Part shown: in pieces, positions 23,012 through 33,048 of the stretch
Position numbering within the stretch: position 1 is the stretch's first letter
Layout: the number at the start of each line of letters is the position of its first letter
Assembly (NCBI GenBank): GCA_947456805.1
Contig: CANGTN010000010.1
Coordinates: forward strand, 1 to 51,849
DNA length: 51,849 nt
Source: Chitinophagaceae bacterium
GTDB taxonomy: Bacteria > Bacteroidota > Bacteroidia > Chitinophagales > Chitinophagaceae
Reading direction: 5' to 3'
Made by a program: the position numbers and the translations under genes
The notes under the pieces: model-generated
The model's database searches: none
Told to the model about the DNA's origin: nothing
What the model saw: the letters and a program-made list of their open reading frames with translations, nothing else

Positions 23012-25413
23012 AATTTAAAATTCCAAGTTACTGCAGGAATAATTGGAAATAAGGATACTTGTTTTGCAGTAACTTTTAAGTCATTTGTTGCTGCACTTCC
23101 TTCCTGATCAAAGTAAACAAAATAAGGATTTAATCGGCTGTATGCGTTGTAAATACTGAATACCCAATAGCTTTTGTATTTTCTTTCTTTTTTTGGTTGT
23201 GGGGAATAAATTGCCGAAAAATCCAATCGGTGATAAGGTGCCAAACGATATTTATTAATGCTGCTAAATTCTTGTGTAAGCACACCATTGATAAAATAAA
23301 ATCTTTCGGGCAATGAGGTTGCTTGTCCTGTGCCGTATACAAATACAGAAGATAATTTCCATTTTTTATTCAATTCATAACTTGCTACAATGCTTGCATC
23401 ATGCCTTCTGTCGTAGCGGCTTGGGTATTTGTTATTATTGTTGATATTCTCAAATCTTCTCCATGTCCAGCTTAGTGTATAGCCAACCCAACCGGTTAAT
23501 CTTCCTTTTACTTTATTAACAAAAAACTCTGCACCATAACTCCAGCCTTTTCCAAAAACAAAACTTTCTTCGGGGTCTTGTAAAGTATTTGGTGTGTAAC
23601 CTTCTTTGTATTCAATCTGGTTTTGCATGTCTTTGTAATACAATTCTACAGAGGTTTCAAACATGTTGTTTTTGAAGTTTTTGAAATAGCCCAAAGAATA
23701 TTGCCAACTGATTTGTGGCTTTACTCTTAACGTACTTGGCACCCATAAATCTGTTGGTAATGTGGTGCCTGCATTAGTAACCAGATGTATGTACTGCATG
23801 TTTCTGGTAACTGCTGCTTTGATGCTGCTGTTGTCGTCAAGTGCATAACGTATGGTCGCTCTAGGCTCAAGACCACCATAAGCTTTTACAGTTTGTCCTT
23901 TAGAGAATTGCATGCTGTCAATTCTGTTTCCGTTTACATCGTTAGTATATGTTTTGTAAGTTCCTACTTGTTGAAAAACACTGTATCGAAGTCCGTAACC
24001 TAATTTTATTTTTTTAGAAAGTTCCCAGTCATCTTGCAGGTACAACGCATATTCATTGGCATATTTTCTTACGGCATTTTGGGGCTCAAACACAGTAGAA
24101 TCTTGGCTTCCACTTAATACGCTTGGGAAAAAAGTATGGTAGGTATATAAGAAACCAAATTTCAATTTATGTTCAGGAGAAGCATACCAATCGAAATCAA
24201 CTTTTGCATTTAGATCTCTGATGCCTGATGAAAATTTGATTTTGAAATTTTCCTGTTTTCCTTCCAACGCAAATTGATAATCATTGTATACCAATGTTGT
24301 ATTAGAGAATAATTTTTGATTGAATACATGATTCCAACGGAGCGTTGCAGTAGAATTGCCCCAGGGTATTGAAGTGCTGAAGTTTCTTTTACCATTATTA
24401 AAATCAAACTTATCTCTTCCAAAATAACCGCTCAAATAAAGGCGGTCTTTATCAGAAATTTTGTAATTCATTTTTGCATTGAGGTCATAGAAATAATAAC
24501 CACTACCATAGAATGAATTTGTTGGTTTGATAAATGGTTTTACCAACGCATCTACATATGTTCTTCTTGCAGAAATGATAAAAGAAGCTTTGTCTTTTTT
24601 TATGGGTCCCTGAATACTTACTCTTGATGCAATTAATCCAATACCGCCATCTACTTCAGTTTTATTAATGTTACCATCCTTCATGCTGATATCCACCACA
24701 CTGCTCACTCTTCCGCCGTATTGCGCCGGCATTCCGCCTTTGATTAAGCTCACACTTTTAATGGCATCGGCATTAAATACAGAGAAAAAACCAAACAGAT
24801 GTCCTGTATTATATACCACTGCATCATCTAATAAAATTAAGTTTTGGTCAGGACCCCCACCACGTACATAAAAGCCTGCATTACCTTCTCCGGCATTTCT
24901 TACGCCCGGTAATAATTGTAGCGTTTTTAAAATATCTACTTCTCCTAAAAATGCAGGTAATGCTTTTGCAGTAGCAATGCTAATATCAATTTTACCCATC
25001 TGCGCAGCCTTCACATTATTATCTCTTTTTTTGCCAATAACAGTTACTTCTTTAAGGTTGATATTGTTAGGTATCAACAAAATATTTTTCTGCTGATTCG
25101 CATTCAAAGAAATTGAAATTTCTTTCGTTTGATAACCTACAAAAGATGCCACTAATTGATAAGTTCCATTTTTTAATGTAATCGAATAAAAGCCGTATTG
25201 ATTGGTGGTTGCGCCTTTGCCTTCAGATTTTGCAGTAATATTTGCACCTATTAAGGTTTCGCCAGTAAGTGAGTCTTTGATATAGCCGTTCAGTGTAAAT
25301 TTTTGCTGACCAAGTGCTGTTGTACTTACTAAAATTGTAACAAAAAATACAATTGAAAAAAAGTATGATTCAGTTGCTTTGCGCAATAAAAAATTGGATA
25401 ATAGTTTAATCAT
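23008..25413 (-). CDS. TonB-dependent receptor with carboxypeptidase-like regulatory domain
   Basis: This 801-residue outer membrane protein has an N-terminal signal near residues 15-36. A carboxypeptidase-D-like beta-sandwich follows at about 36-120 (FTLNGYIKDSLTGETLIGANI). Next is a TonB plug (LLPGVRNAGEGNAGFYVRGG, GGMPAQYGGRVSSVVDI) and then the long barrel. The plug and barrel fit the SusC/FecA-like receptors that import a ligand such as a siderophore, vitamin or glycan. No SusD partner is adjacent; the DUF3347 lipoprotein gene sits 63 bases upstream on the same strand. The ligand is unknown. The last residues (ITAVTWNFKF) end with the terminal Phe expected of barrel insertion. Confidence 0.93.
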   Translation of the reverse strand: MIKLLSNFLLRKATESYFFSIVFFVTILVSTTALGQQKFTLNGYIKDSLTGETLIGANITAKSEGKGATTNQYGFYSITLKNGTYQLVASFVGYQTKEISISLNANQQKNILLIPNNINLKEVTVIGKKRDNNVKAAQMGKIDISIATAKALPAFLGEVDILKTLQLLPGVRNAGEGNAGFYVRGGGPDQNLILLDDAVVYNTGHLFGFFSVFNADAIKSVSLIKGGMPAQYGGRVSSVVDISMKDGNINKTEVDGGIGLIASRVSIQGPIKKDKASFIISARRTYVDALVKPFIKPTNSFYGSGYYFYDLNAKMNYKISDKDRLYLSGYFGRDKFDFNNGKRNFSTSIPWGNSTATLRWNHVFNQKLFSNTTLVYNDYQFALEGKQENFKIKFSSGIRDLNAKVDFDWYASPEHKLKFGFLYTYHTFFPSVLSGSQDSTVFEPQNAVRKYANEYALYLQDDWELSKKIKLGYGLRYSVFQQVGTYKTYTNDVNGNRIDSMQFSKGQTVKAYGGLEPRATIRYALDDNSSIKAAVTRNMQYIHLVTNAGTTLPTDLWVPSTLRVKPQISWQYSLGYFKNFKNNMFETSVELYYKDMQNQIEYKEGYTPNTLQDPEESFVFGKGWSYGAEFFVNKVKGRLTGWVGYTLSWTWRRFENINNNNKYPSRYDRRHDASIVASYELNKKWKLSSVFVYGTGQATSLPERFYFINGVLTQEFSSINKYRLAPYHRLDFSAIYSPQPKKERKYKSYWVFSIYNAYSRLNPYFVYFDQEGSAATNDLKVTAKQVSLFPIIPAVTWNFKF

Positions 25414-25476
25414 TACAGGTTATTAGAATCTGATTCCATAACAAAAAACAAACAATAAAGTTGTAATACAATTTGG

Positions 25477-26058
25477 TTATGGAATATACTTCAGGGAATC
25501 AACTACTTCTCCGCAGGTAAGCATTGTTTTAGGATGATATGGATTTCTGATATCAGATGATTTGCTCAACCAAAATGCATTAGGGTCACCTTCTTCAAAT
25601 GCCATCGGACATCTTTGGTAGTACACTACTTCTCTGTCGTATTGAACTGTCCTGATTAAATTATATACAAGATCAGTAACAACATTGAAACTTTTTCTTT
25701 TTTGAAGGAGTACTTTTTCGCCAATCAATCCTTTTAATTCGGCACTTAAACTTTGAGTAAAAGATGTAGCTGTTTCAATAATGCTAGAGTCTGCTTTCAA
25801 TTCTTTGAATAGCAAACTATCAGCTGCAAGCATTAATTTTTTTGCAGTGGCGTTGATTGCAGTATCGTTTTCAGCAATAAAATTTTCCTTCAAAAGAAAG
25901 TATGCATCCGTCAATTGGCTAAATGATTGGTTAAACTGAGGAGAATTTTTACTCTTGGTCAATGGCTCGTTAGGTTTTGTTTCTACTTTTGCTTTTTCAT
26001 CGGTGCTTGAACAAGCAACTACAAGAAGGATAAAACTTGTTACGATAAATTTTTTCAT
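25477..26058 (-). CDS. DUF3347-type lipoprotein
   Basis: This 193-residue lipoprotein has a lipobox-like VVACS (Cys16). The helical domain at 40-140 ends in a conserved-looking Cys-rich tail: RCPMAFEEGDPNAFWLSKSS near 150, then NPYHPKTMLTCGEVVD near 175. CPMA, WLS, NPY and MLxCG are the pattern of DUF3347 domains, found in metal-efflux contexts and possibly binding copper or other metals through Cys and Met. Its gene lies 63 bases upstream of the TonB-receptor gene on the same strand, which would suit a metal or metal-chelate uptake or sensing pair. The metal link is inference. Confidence 0.68.
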   Translation of the reverse strand: MKKFIVTSFILLVVACSSTDEKAKVETKPNEPLTKSKNSPQFNQSFSQLTDAYFLLKENFIAENDTAINATAKKLMLAADSLLFKELKADSSIIETATSFTQSLSAELKGLIGEKVLLQKRKSFNVVTDLVYNLIRTVQYDREVVYYQRCPMAFEEGDPNAFWLSKSSDIRNPYHPKTMLTCGEVVDSLKYIP

Positions 26059-26111
26059 TTATTAATTTTTTCAGGCTGTAAAAGTAAAGTAAATTATTTT
26101 CTGTGTGCCAT

Positions 26112-26119
26112 TACCTTTG
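26112..26119 (+). promoter_or_regulatory. -7 element of the ABC-F gene
   Basis: TACCTTTG matches TAnnTTTG and ends 19 bases before the ATG at 26139. A -33 element is not clear. Confidence 0.5.
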
Positions 26120-26138
26120 CTGCTCTTAAATAAAAAAT

Positions 26139-28100
26139 ATGTTAATTGGTTTACAGAATGTTACGTTCGAATTTGGTGCAAGGGCAATTATAGAAGAAGC
26201 TACATGGCATATTCATCCCGGAGAAAGAATTGGTTTGATTGGATACAATGGAACAGGAAAGTCTACTATCCTGAAACTGTTGGTTGGTCAATATACTCCA
26301 AGCAAAGGAACCGTTGAAAAAAGCAAAGAAACAAGCATAGGGTATCTGCATCAGGATTTGTTGAGCTTTGATACCAATGAAAGTATTTTAGAAGTAGCAA
26401 TGGGCGCTTTTGAGCGTGTGAAAGAACTGGAAAAAGAAATTGAAGCATTGGGAAATCAATTAGAAACCAATAGTGAAGACAATGATTTATTGATGTTATA
26501 TAGCGAACGATTGCACGATTTGGAAGTTGCAGGTGGCTATACCGTACACCACAGAACAGAAGAGGTATTGCAAGGATTGGGTTTTGAAAATCAGCATTTG
26601 CACAGACCTTACAAAGAATTCAGTGGAGGTTGGAGAATGCGTGTATTGTTGGCTAAAATGATTTTACAACAGCCCGATGTTTTATTGCTTGATGAACCTA
26701 CCAATCATCTGGATTTACCAAGTATTGAGTGGCTTGAAAAATATTTATTGCATTATCAGGGCAGTGTGGTAATTGTTAGCCATGATAAATTTTTCCTGAA
26801 TAGAATGGTGAATAAGATTGTAGAAGTGTACCAGCAGGAGTTGCATATTTATAGCGGTAATTATGAATATTTTGAAACTGAAAAAGCTATTCGAATTGAT
26901 ATGCAACAAAAGGCGTACGAAAACCAACAGGATTACATTCGTCAGCAGGAAAGATTCGTAGAACGCTTCAAAGCCAAAGCCAGTAAGGCTGCTGCTGCAC
27001 AAAGTATTGTAAAGCGGTTGGATAAAATTGAACGAATTGAAAATGTTACTTTAGAAAGACCGAATATTAAAATTAATTTTCAGGTAGATAAACAACCAGG
27101 GAAAGTACTTGCATCATTAAAAAATGTTAGTAAAAATTTTGGTGAAATTAATATCGTTAAAAACGGAAATGCTGAAATAGATAGGGGCGATAAAATTGCA
27201 TTGATTGGTGCAAACGGTAAAGGAAAATCTACATTGCTTCGCATCATTGCAGGAACAGAAACATTTGAAGGTGCAAGAGAGTGGGGTCACAATGTAGATG
27301 AAAGTTTTTATGCACAACATCAGCTGGAAGCATTGGATTTGAATAATACTATTTTAGATGAAATGAGGGAATGCGGCAGTAAAAAAACGGATTTGGAATT
27401 GCGTGCATTACTTGGTTGTTTTTTATTCAGTGGTGATGATGCCGATAAGAAAATTAAAGTATTAAGCGGAGGAGAAAAAGCAAGGGTAGCATTGGCAAAA
27501 GTGATAGTAAGTAAGAGTAATTTTTTGATGCTGGATGAACCTACCAATCACCTAGATATGCATAGTGTTGAATTGCTTGCAGATGCATTAACCAAATATG
27601 AAGGAAGTTTGATTTTGGTAAGCCATGACAGATATTTTATTTCTAAAACTGCCAATAAAATTTGGGAAATTGTAGACCATGAAATCAAAGAATTTAAAGG
27701 CAGTTATGATGAATGGGTAGCCTGGAATGAACGAATGGCAAAGCAACAAGCAACTAATGGAAAGAAGGAGGTTGTTGAGAAAAGAGAAGAAATCAAAAAG
27801 AAAGAGGAAACGCCTAAGACGCAGCCGCAGCAAAGCAATCATTTGATAACCACTTTGAAGAATGATTTAAAGTTGTTGCAAAAAAAGTTTGCAAAAATTG
27901 AAGAGGAAGTAAATATAATTAACCTGCAAAAACTACAAATTGAAACGGATTTAGCATTACCTGAAAATTATATGGATGCTCAAAAATTTGCGAAGTTGGA
28001 AGCGGATTATAAAATGTTACAAGAGAAAAAAAGTGTTGCTGATAAAAATTACGAGCGGATGTTTGAAGAAATTATGGAGCTGGAAAATAAAATTGGTTAG
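26139..28100 (+). CDS. ABC-F family ATPase (ribosome-associated, Uup-like)
   Basis: This 653-residue protein has two nucleotide-binding domains and no membrane segment. Walker A motifs are GYNGTGKST (near 39) and GANGKGKST (near 353). Signatures are FSGGWRMR and LSGGEKAR, with Walker B LLLDEPTNHLD and LMLDEPTNHLD. A basic interdomain linker at about 250-310 (KAYENQQDYIRQQERF) is the P-site tRNA-interaction motif region. A Lys/Glu-rich C-terminal coiled coil begins near 550, as in Uup. ABC-F proteins act on the ribosome to relieve stalls; some give antibiotic resistance by target protection, but nothing here marks it as one of those. The gene converges on a hypothetical gene with six bases between stops. 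Confidence 0.94.
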   Translation: MLIGLQNVTFEFGARAIIEEATWHIHPGERIGLIGYNGTGKSTILKLLVGQYTPSKGTVEKSKETSIGYLHQDLLSFDTNESILEVAMGAFERVKELEKEIEALGNQLETNSEDNDLLMLYSERLHDLEVAGGYTVHHRTEEVLQGLGFENQHLHRPYKEFSGGWRMRVLLAKMILQQPDVLLLDEPTNHLDLPSIEWLEKYLLHYQGSVVIVSHDKFFLNRMVNKIVEVYQQELHIYSGNYEYFETEKAIRIDMQQKAYENQQDYIRQQERFVERFKAKASKAAAAQSIVKRLDKIERIENVTLERPNIKINFQVDKQPGKVLASLKNVSKNFGEINIVKNGNAEIDRGDKIALIGANGKGKSTLLRIIAGTETFEGAREWGHNVDESFYAQHQLEALDLNNTILDEMRECGSKKTDLELRALLGCFLFSGDDADKKIKVLSGGEKARVALAKVIVSKSNFLMLDEPTNHLDMHSVELLADALTKYEGSLILVSHDRYFISKTANKIWEIVDHEIKEFKGSYDEWVAWNERMAKQQATNGKKEVVEKREEIKKKEETPKTQPQQSNHLITTLKNDLKLLQKKFAKIEEEVNIINLQKLQIETDLALPENYMDAQKFAKLEADYKMLQEKKSVADKNYERMFEEIMELENKIG

Positions 28101-28106
28101 TAACAA

Positions 28107-29069
28107 TTAATACATAAAATCAAGTTCAATCATATATTCATTGGTATCTTTTTTTATCAGGGATAAATGCAGTTCTTTGGCATGCTTTTTATCAATATCA
28201 TCAAACTTGATAAATGCCATTTCTTTAAGTTTGTTATCAATTTTGGGTACCAAATAGTAAACATATTTGTCACTCATACAAACTCTGATGTTGGCAAACC
28301 AGTTTTCAAATTCTTTTTTACCATCAAGAAACTCTTCGATACCAGTTTTAGTGTACATTACAATAGAAGCATCTTTTGTTTTTTTAGTTCCTATACAAGT
28401 AAAAGGATCTAAATCACCTAGACAATCTTGCCATGGATTTTTTTGAAAAATATTTAATTCTCTTTTAAACGCAGTAACGAACATAAAACTGCTAACCGGT
28501 TCATTCTTCATGATTTTAAAAAAATAAGGAGGTTTGCCGGAATTGATTTTTAACCGAACATCGTACGTTTCGTCAGAAATACTTTTATGTATTTGTACAA
28601 AAATATTATGCAGAAAAAATCCACTGTTTAAGCCATATGCAATTTTTACCTCCTTTTTTAAAGTTGTTTTATTATTAACCTCATTGTTCAGGATTAAGAC
28701 CCTTTGATTCATTGCCTCTGTAATTTGATTGATGATGTTTACCATTATGGCTTCAGCATCTTCAATAGTATTTACTTTGGGAAGTGAGAACTCTGCAAAG
28801 GGAACTGTATCCATTATCAATTTTCCAACTAATATTCCGGGTAACTTTATATTGATACCAAATATTTTTTTGTTTGGATAAGTGGAATCAATTTTTTTTA
28901 AAGGCCTGTCTTTAAATTCATTGAAAATATTAGGAGCATCATTTAGGAGTTTAACAAAGCTTTTTGCAAATTCATTTTTTTTATGCTTGGGGGTAGGAAC
29001 AACAAAATCTTGTGCATTACAAATAATTGTGGTACAAAATAATATTAGAAAGGTTAATACTTTCAGCAT
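28107..29069 (-). CDS. Secreted protein of unknown function
   Basis: This 320-residue protein has a signal peptide cut after CNAQ (MLKVLTFLILFCTTIICNAQ). The mature part is rich in Lys, Asp and Phe and is predicted to be mixed alpha/beta, with a possible globular N-domain up to 200 and a second part with two Cys pairs (DCLGDLDPFTCIGTKK). No family motif is recognised. It is alone on this strand, facing the ABC-F gene, with hutG upstream. The signal peptide and codon use similar to its neighbours make it a real gene; the function cannot be stated. Confidence 0.75.
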   Translation of the reverse strand: MLKVLTFLILFCTTIICNAQDFVVPTPKHKKNEFAKSFVKLLNDAPNIFNEFKDRPLKKIDSTYPNKKIFGINIKLPGILVGKLIMDTVPFAEFSLPKVNTIEDAEAIMVNIINQITEAMNQRVLILNNEVNNKTTLKKEVKIAYGLNSGFFLHNIFVQIHKSISDETYDVRLKINSGKPPYFFKIMKNEPVSSFMFVTAFKRELNIFQKNPWQDCLGDLDPFTCIGTKKTKDASIVMYTKTGIEEFLDGKKEFENWFANIRVCMSDKYVYYLVPKIDNKLKEMAFIKFDDIDKKHAKELHLSLIKKDTNEYMIELDFMY

Positions 29070-29145
29070 TTTGCAAGTCTTTATTTTGTGTACCTAAAAT
29101 AAAAAAAATCATCAAATGTTATTGCAAATGTATTTCTAGGATCGT

Positions 29146-30195
29146 TTAAACAGCTATTGCCTTGATAAAATCAGTAACTAAATAACTGATTAATTTGCCC
29201 GTTTTCATATCGGTTTGTCCATCACTTAGATTAGTGGCTCCTTCACAAATATGCAAATAGGCAGGCTTTGTATCTGTTGCTGTAAAATATAAAAATTGTC
29301 TTGCATGATTGGTGTTAAATCCAACTGGTGAAAATGCGCTGCTTAAAATATTACTAATACTATCTAAGTCCAATTCAATTCCTACTAAAGTATTATTGGT
29401 AAAGTTTACAGCATGACCAATGGATTGTAAAAAGCTTCTTTTTTCGTACAGAAAAATTTCTTCATAAGTGATGTAGTCAACTGATGGATTATTCAACATA
29501 TCCATCCATACATTTTGTTGAATATAGTTTTCATGCAAGCCTATAACAAAATATTTATGTAAAAACCCATCTGCTTCTGCGTACCTGAATGCATTACCGC
29601 TATGTCTTCCTTCCATTGGGCGATAATCTGCATGAGCATCGAGGTTGATACAATTTATTTTTGGTTGGGGAATGATATTGCCTTTGTGCCAACCCTTTGC
29701 TGCGCCTTTGATACAGCCGTATGCATTGTTGTGTCCTCCACCAATTACGATGGGCATTTTATTATGTTGGGTAATTAATTGTACTAATTTTTCAACTTCA
29801 GCATCTATCGTATTCACAGCATGTCTTAATGCTTCTATTTTTTCATCATAGTTGTTGGCGTTTTGTTCAATCAATTGTTCTAAATCACCAAATTCAAAAT
29901 AACCTAATAATAAAATGTTATTGCCATCCATAAAATCATTACTTTGAATATTTAGAAATGATTTTAAAAAATGTTGCCATGCAGTTTCAGCACCACCTAT
30001 ACCTAAGTTTGCCTTAACACCAATGTCTTCGGGAACACCAAATACAACAAAAGAGACATCTGTATTTTGTAAAGTTTCTTCAATACTTTTTGCGGGATTT
30101 TTACAGCTGACTCTTTCACCAAGTTTTGTTTCGAATCTTCTGATTTTGGTTAAGTTCAGGACATCTTGTTTTTCGTAGTAATTGAAATGTTTCAT
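29146..30195 (-). CDS. hutG: Formimidoylglutamase (arginase family)
   Basis: This 349-residue protein starts at the ATG at 30195. A longer frame adds a leader with no family match. IVIGGGHNNAYG near 140, NLDAHADYRPMEGRHSG near 175 and GIELDLDSI near 260 supply the metal-binding His and Asp residues of the ureohydrolase fold. The GGGHNN variant with DAHADYR is typical of the Bacteroidota formimidoylglutamase branch. It splits N-formimino-L-glutamate to glutamate and formamide, the last step of histidine breakdown. hutI is next upstream, 179 bases apart with a dispersed repeat between, so the two may be cotranscribed or not. hutH and hutU are not in the window. Confidence 0.87.
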   Translation of the reverse strand: MKHFNYYEKQDVLNLTKIRRFETKLGERVSCKNPAKSIEETLQNTDVSFVVFGVPEDIGVKANLGIGGAETAWQHFLKSFLNIQSNDFMDGNNILLLGYFEFGDLEQLIEQNANNYDEKIEALRHAVNTIDAEVEKLVQLITQHNKMPIVIGGGHNNAYGCIKGAAKGWHKGNIIPQPKINCINLDAHADYRPMEGRHSGNAFRYAEADGFLHKYFVIGLHENYIQQNVWMDMLNNPSVDYITYEEIFLYEKRSFLQSIGHAVNFTNNTLVGIELDLDSISNILSSAFSPVGFNTNHARQFLYFTATDTKPAYLHICEGATNLSDGQTDMKTGKLISYLVTDFIKAIAV

Positions 30196-30317
30196 AGCAA
30201 TACAATTAATAAAATGTAGCTTGAAGATAAGTGTAATATGAATAAAAAAATAGGAAGCTATTGTTTGTTTTATAAATGGATAATGAATTAGGCAAAAAAG
30301 ATGTGTTATGTAATAAA

Positions 30318-30337
30318 GTACAAGTGTGCGACGCAAC
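30318..30337 (-). repeat. Dispersed intergenic repeat, copy 2
   Basis: This is the exact complement of 17381-17400 (20 of 20 bases). It lies in the gap between hutI and hutG, sense-oriented with respect to both genes. Confidence 0.7.
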
Positions 30338-30374
30338 AACAGTTTGGTTATATTCTGTTGCCAGTTACAAAAAA

Positions 30375-31622
30375 TTACTTATTAAAAAACGTGCCGTTAA
30401 TCATCACTTTGTCAATTAAATTACTGCCAAAGGCATAAGGGATATAAGCCAATGATGGCAAAGGTTTGGTGAAAATTAAATTGGCTTTTTTACCTACAGT
30501 GATGCTTCCAAGTTCGTGCCCTAATTCCATAGCATAAGCACCATTAATTGTGGCAGCATTGATTGCTTCTTCGGGCAACATTTTCATTTGTATGCAACTC
30601 ATGGCAACCACCAAATTCATGTTGCCACTTGGCGAAGAACCGGGGTTGTAATCGCTTGCCAAAGCAATGGCACAGCCTGCATTTATTAGTTGACGGGCCG
30701 GTTGGTAATGCATTCTTAAAAAGAAAGCGGCTGTAGGTAAAAGCGTACCTATTGTATTTGATTTTGCCAGTGTGGCAATAGTTGTTTCATTCATTGTTTC
30801 TAAATGATCCACACTAATTGCATTGAGTTGTACGCCAATTTCTGTTCCGCCGCTGAGGTGTAATTGATTGGCATGAATTTTTGGTTTTAATCCGTATTGC
30901 ATACCGGCTTTGCAAATCGTTTCTGTTTCTTCTTTGCTGAAAAATCCGGTTTCGCAAAACACATCAATGTAATCTGCTAATTGCTCTTTTGAAATGGCAG
31001 GTAACATTTGTTGAATAATTTCATCTATGTATCCCTGATGATTTTCTTTATATGCAATTGGATAAGTGTGCGCTCCTAAAAAAGTTGCTTTGATAGGAAT
31101 CGGGAAGTTTTCTTTTAATTTTTTTATGACACGCAACATTTTTAATTCACCTTCAACAGATAATCCGTAGCCGCTTTTTATTTCTATTGCACCTGTGCCT
31201 AATTGAATTACTTCTTGTAATCTTATGTAGGCGCTGTTATACAATTCATCTTCTGTAGCATTGGCAATTGCGTTTGCAGAGTTTAAAATGCCACCACCAC
31301 TTGCTGCAATTTCAGCGTAAGATTTGCCTTTTATTTTATCAACAAATTCATTTTCTCTGCTTGTTGCAAAAATTAAATGAGTATGACTGTCGCACCAAGT
31401 GGGCATAATTGTTGCACCTTTTCCATCAATGATTTCAGAGGGTTTGAATTTCTCTGAAGGGTTTTCATCCATTAAACCATAGGCTGAAATGATTCCATCT
31501 TGGATAAACAGATAAGCGTTGTTGATGCAGGGCAAATTGGCTAATTCATTTCCATGTAATACATTGCTTTTGGTACGCGTATTTACTAAACACTTTATGT
31601 TGATAATAAGTGTTGATGCCAT
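30375..31622 (-). CDS. hutI: Imidazolonepropionase
   Basis: This 415-residue amidohydrolase-superfamily enzyme opens 4-imidazolone-5-propanoate to N-formimino-L-glutamate, the step before HutG. WCDSHTHLIFAT near 78 is the HxH metal motif. IEIKSGYGL near 148, KIHANQLH near 250 (metal His), ISVDHLETM near 272 and ALASDYNPGS near 323 (catalytic Asp) follow in family order. The length is normal. It is on the same strand as hutG, which lies downstream. On the minus strand TATCTTTC occurs upstream of its start and is a near match to the -7 element. Confidence 0.94.
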   Translation of the reverse strand: MASTLIINIKCLVNTRTKSNVLHGNELANLPCINNAYLFIQDGIISAYGLMDENPSEKFKPSEIIDGKGATIMPTWCDSHTHLIFATSRENEFVDKIKGKSYAEIAASGGGILNSANAIANATEDELYNSAYIRLQEVIQLGTGAIEIKSGYGLSVEGELKMLRVIKKLKENFPIPIKATFLGAHTYPIAYKENHQGYIDEIIQQMLPAISKEQLADYIDVFCETGFFSKEETETICKAGMQYGLKPKIHANQLHLSGGTEIGVQLNAISVDHLETMNETTIATLAKSNTIGTLLPTAAFFLRMHYQPARQLINAGCAIALASDYNPGSSPSGNMNLVVAMSCIQMKMLPEEAINAATINGAYAMELGHELGSITVGKKANLIFTKPLPSLAYIPYAFGSNLIDKVMINGTFFNK

Positions 31623-31730
31623 AAATTAATTACTTCAATGAAAGTGAAAGATAGTAAAACTGTATAAATGTATGAAGGTAATTATTGTTATGAAATATGT
31701 TATGACTTTTCACTTACAACTTTTCACTCA

Positions 31731-32930
31731 CTATTTACCAACTTTTCCATCGTACTCAAAAATAACTTTTGCACTTTTTCCCAAATCAGAAGTCAGCGAT
31801 ACTTCATATGTTTTTTTACCTGCTGTAACCGTCATTAAAGAGGAATTGGGAGGTATTCTTCCTAAATTTTCGGCAACCAAAATTAGTTCATGATTGGGAT
31901 GTTGGGGATCTACTTTTATACTAACTTTTAAAGGAGTATTGCTCAATCTTTGGTTTAATAAAACAGGTTCTCCATTATGATATATACTGATAGTGTCGTT
32001 ATCAATTTCTCCATTATCATACAACTCTATCAAAATTTCACCTTCGCTTACCGGAAATTTTTTCACCAATACATTGTTTCTTTCAGTTAACACTTTTGGC
32101 AGTGGCGATGTTGCGACTAAATTTTTATTGATGTTATCAATTTTTGGTTCTTCGGCTTTCTTCGGCTCCTGAATTTCTTTTTCTTTTGTATTGCTTGTTA
32201 TTAAAGCATCTTCAGCACCCGGTTTGAATTTAGATTTTGTTGTATTATTTATTTCGGGAAATGCGGTTAATGGTCTTGTATTAGTAGTATTTGCAGATGA
32301 ATTGTTTTTTTGTGGCAGATTATTATTTGGTTTCTTCTTTAATAAAAAAAGTTCTTTTTCAAAGTTGCTTTCTTTTACTTTTTCTAAATACACCGTTCCA
32401 TCGCCACAGTCTTTTTTGGTTTTTAAATTAACACTGGTGAAATCACCGGATAAAATTTCTTTGCCATTAGCTTTGCTGTAATCCAAAAAACAAGTCATTA
32501 AGCAAGGGTCACTCATATCAGCAATTTTTAATTCCAGCATTCTTAATTCTTTAATAACAAGGCTTGTTGTTTTTTTTGTGAAGATGCCTTGCATTGCAGC
32601 TTTGCCATAAAATGCGGTACTTCTGTAAGAATAGGTAACGCCTTCAACAGCATTGCTTTTAAGGACATTAATTTGAATTTCATAGTTGTATTTTTCTTCA
32701 ACAAAAACACCACGCAACGGGTTGAAATCTTTTTGTATGAAGTAACCTCTCCAGATTCCGGTTAAATTAATGGCAGATTTTATTGTTTTTTTTAATGGAA
32801 TTAATGATGCTCCCTTGGCAATGGAACTTTCATTTTTAGACATAACGCTGTTACCAAGCCTATTTGACTGAGCTTCGGATTTTATGATGGCGAACAGTAA
32901 TAAAAAATTGAGTGTGTATTTCAATCCCAT
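31731..32930 (-). CDS. Secreted hypothetical protein
   Basis: This 399-residue protein has a signal peptide cut after SEA (residues 1-20). Residues 50-190 form a beta-rich domain starting INLTGIWRGYF, which suggests a lipocalin-like or DUF4488-like barrel. A low-complexity Asn/Lys/Pro-rich linker follows at about 200-270. A C-terminal beta-sandwich begins near EILIELYDNGEIDNDTISIYH, which looks like a lectin- or carbohydrate-binding-type module. None of these could be tied to a named family. It would be exported, perhaps to the surface. thrS lies on the opposite strand to the right, with 118 bases between. Confidence 0.72.
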   Translation of the reverse strand: MGLKYTLNFLLLFAIIKSEAQSNRLGNSVMSKNESSIAKGASLIPLKKTIKSAINLTGIWRGYFIQKDFNPLRGVFVEEKYNYEIQINVLKSNAVEGVTYSYRSTAFYGKAAMQGIFTKKTTSLVIKELRMLELKIADMSDPCLMTCFLDYSKANGKEILSGDFTSVNLKTKKDCGDGTVYLEKVKESNFEKELFLLKKKPNNNLPQKNNSSANTTNTRPLTAFPEINNTTKSKFKPGAEDALITSNTKEKEIQEPKKAEEPKIDNINKNLVATSPLPKVLTERNNVLVKKFPVSEGEILIELYDNGEIDNDTISIYHNGEPVLLNQRLSNTPLKVSIKVDPQHPNHELILVAENLGRIPPNSSLMTVTAGKKTYEVSLTSDLGKSAKVIFEYDGKVGK

Positions 32931-33004
32931 AGTGCAAATCTACAGCGGCAATATAATTTAATATATCAAAAAAGCGTTAAGGTTTTTTTCTGCCAATCAT
33001 TCAT

Positions 33005-33012
33005 TACATTTG
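33005..33012 (+). promoter_or_regulatory. -7 element of thrS
   Basis: TACATTTG matches TAnnTTTG exactly, 36 bases before the ATG at 33049. The -33 element is weak. Confidence 0.5.
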
Positions 33013-33048
33013 CTTGGTCAATTTTTTTGAAGATTACAGAAAGAAATT

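Noticed and set aside
26139-28100. Antibiotic resistance ABC-F gene
   Set aside because: The architecture is that of the housekeeping Uup-like group, with a C-terminal coiled coil; nothing points to a resistance subtype.
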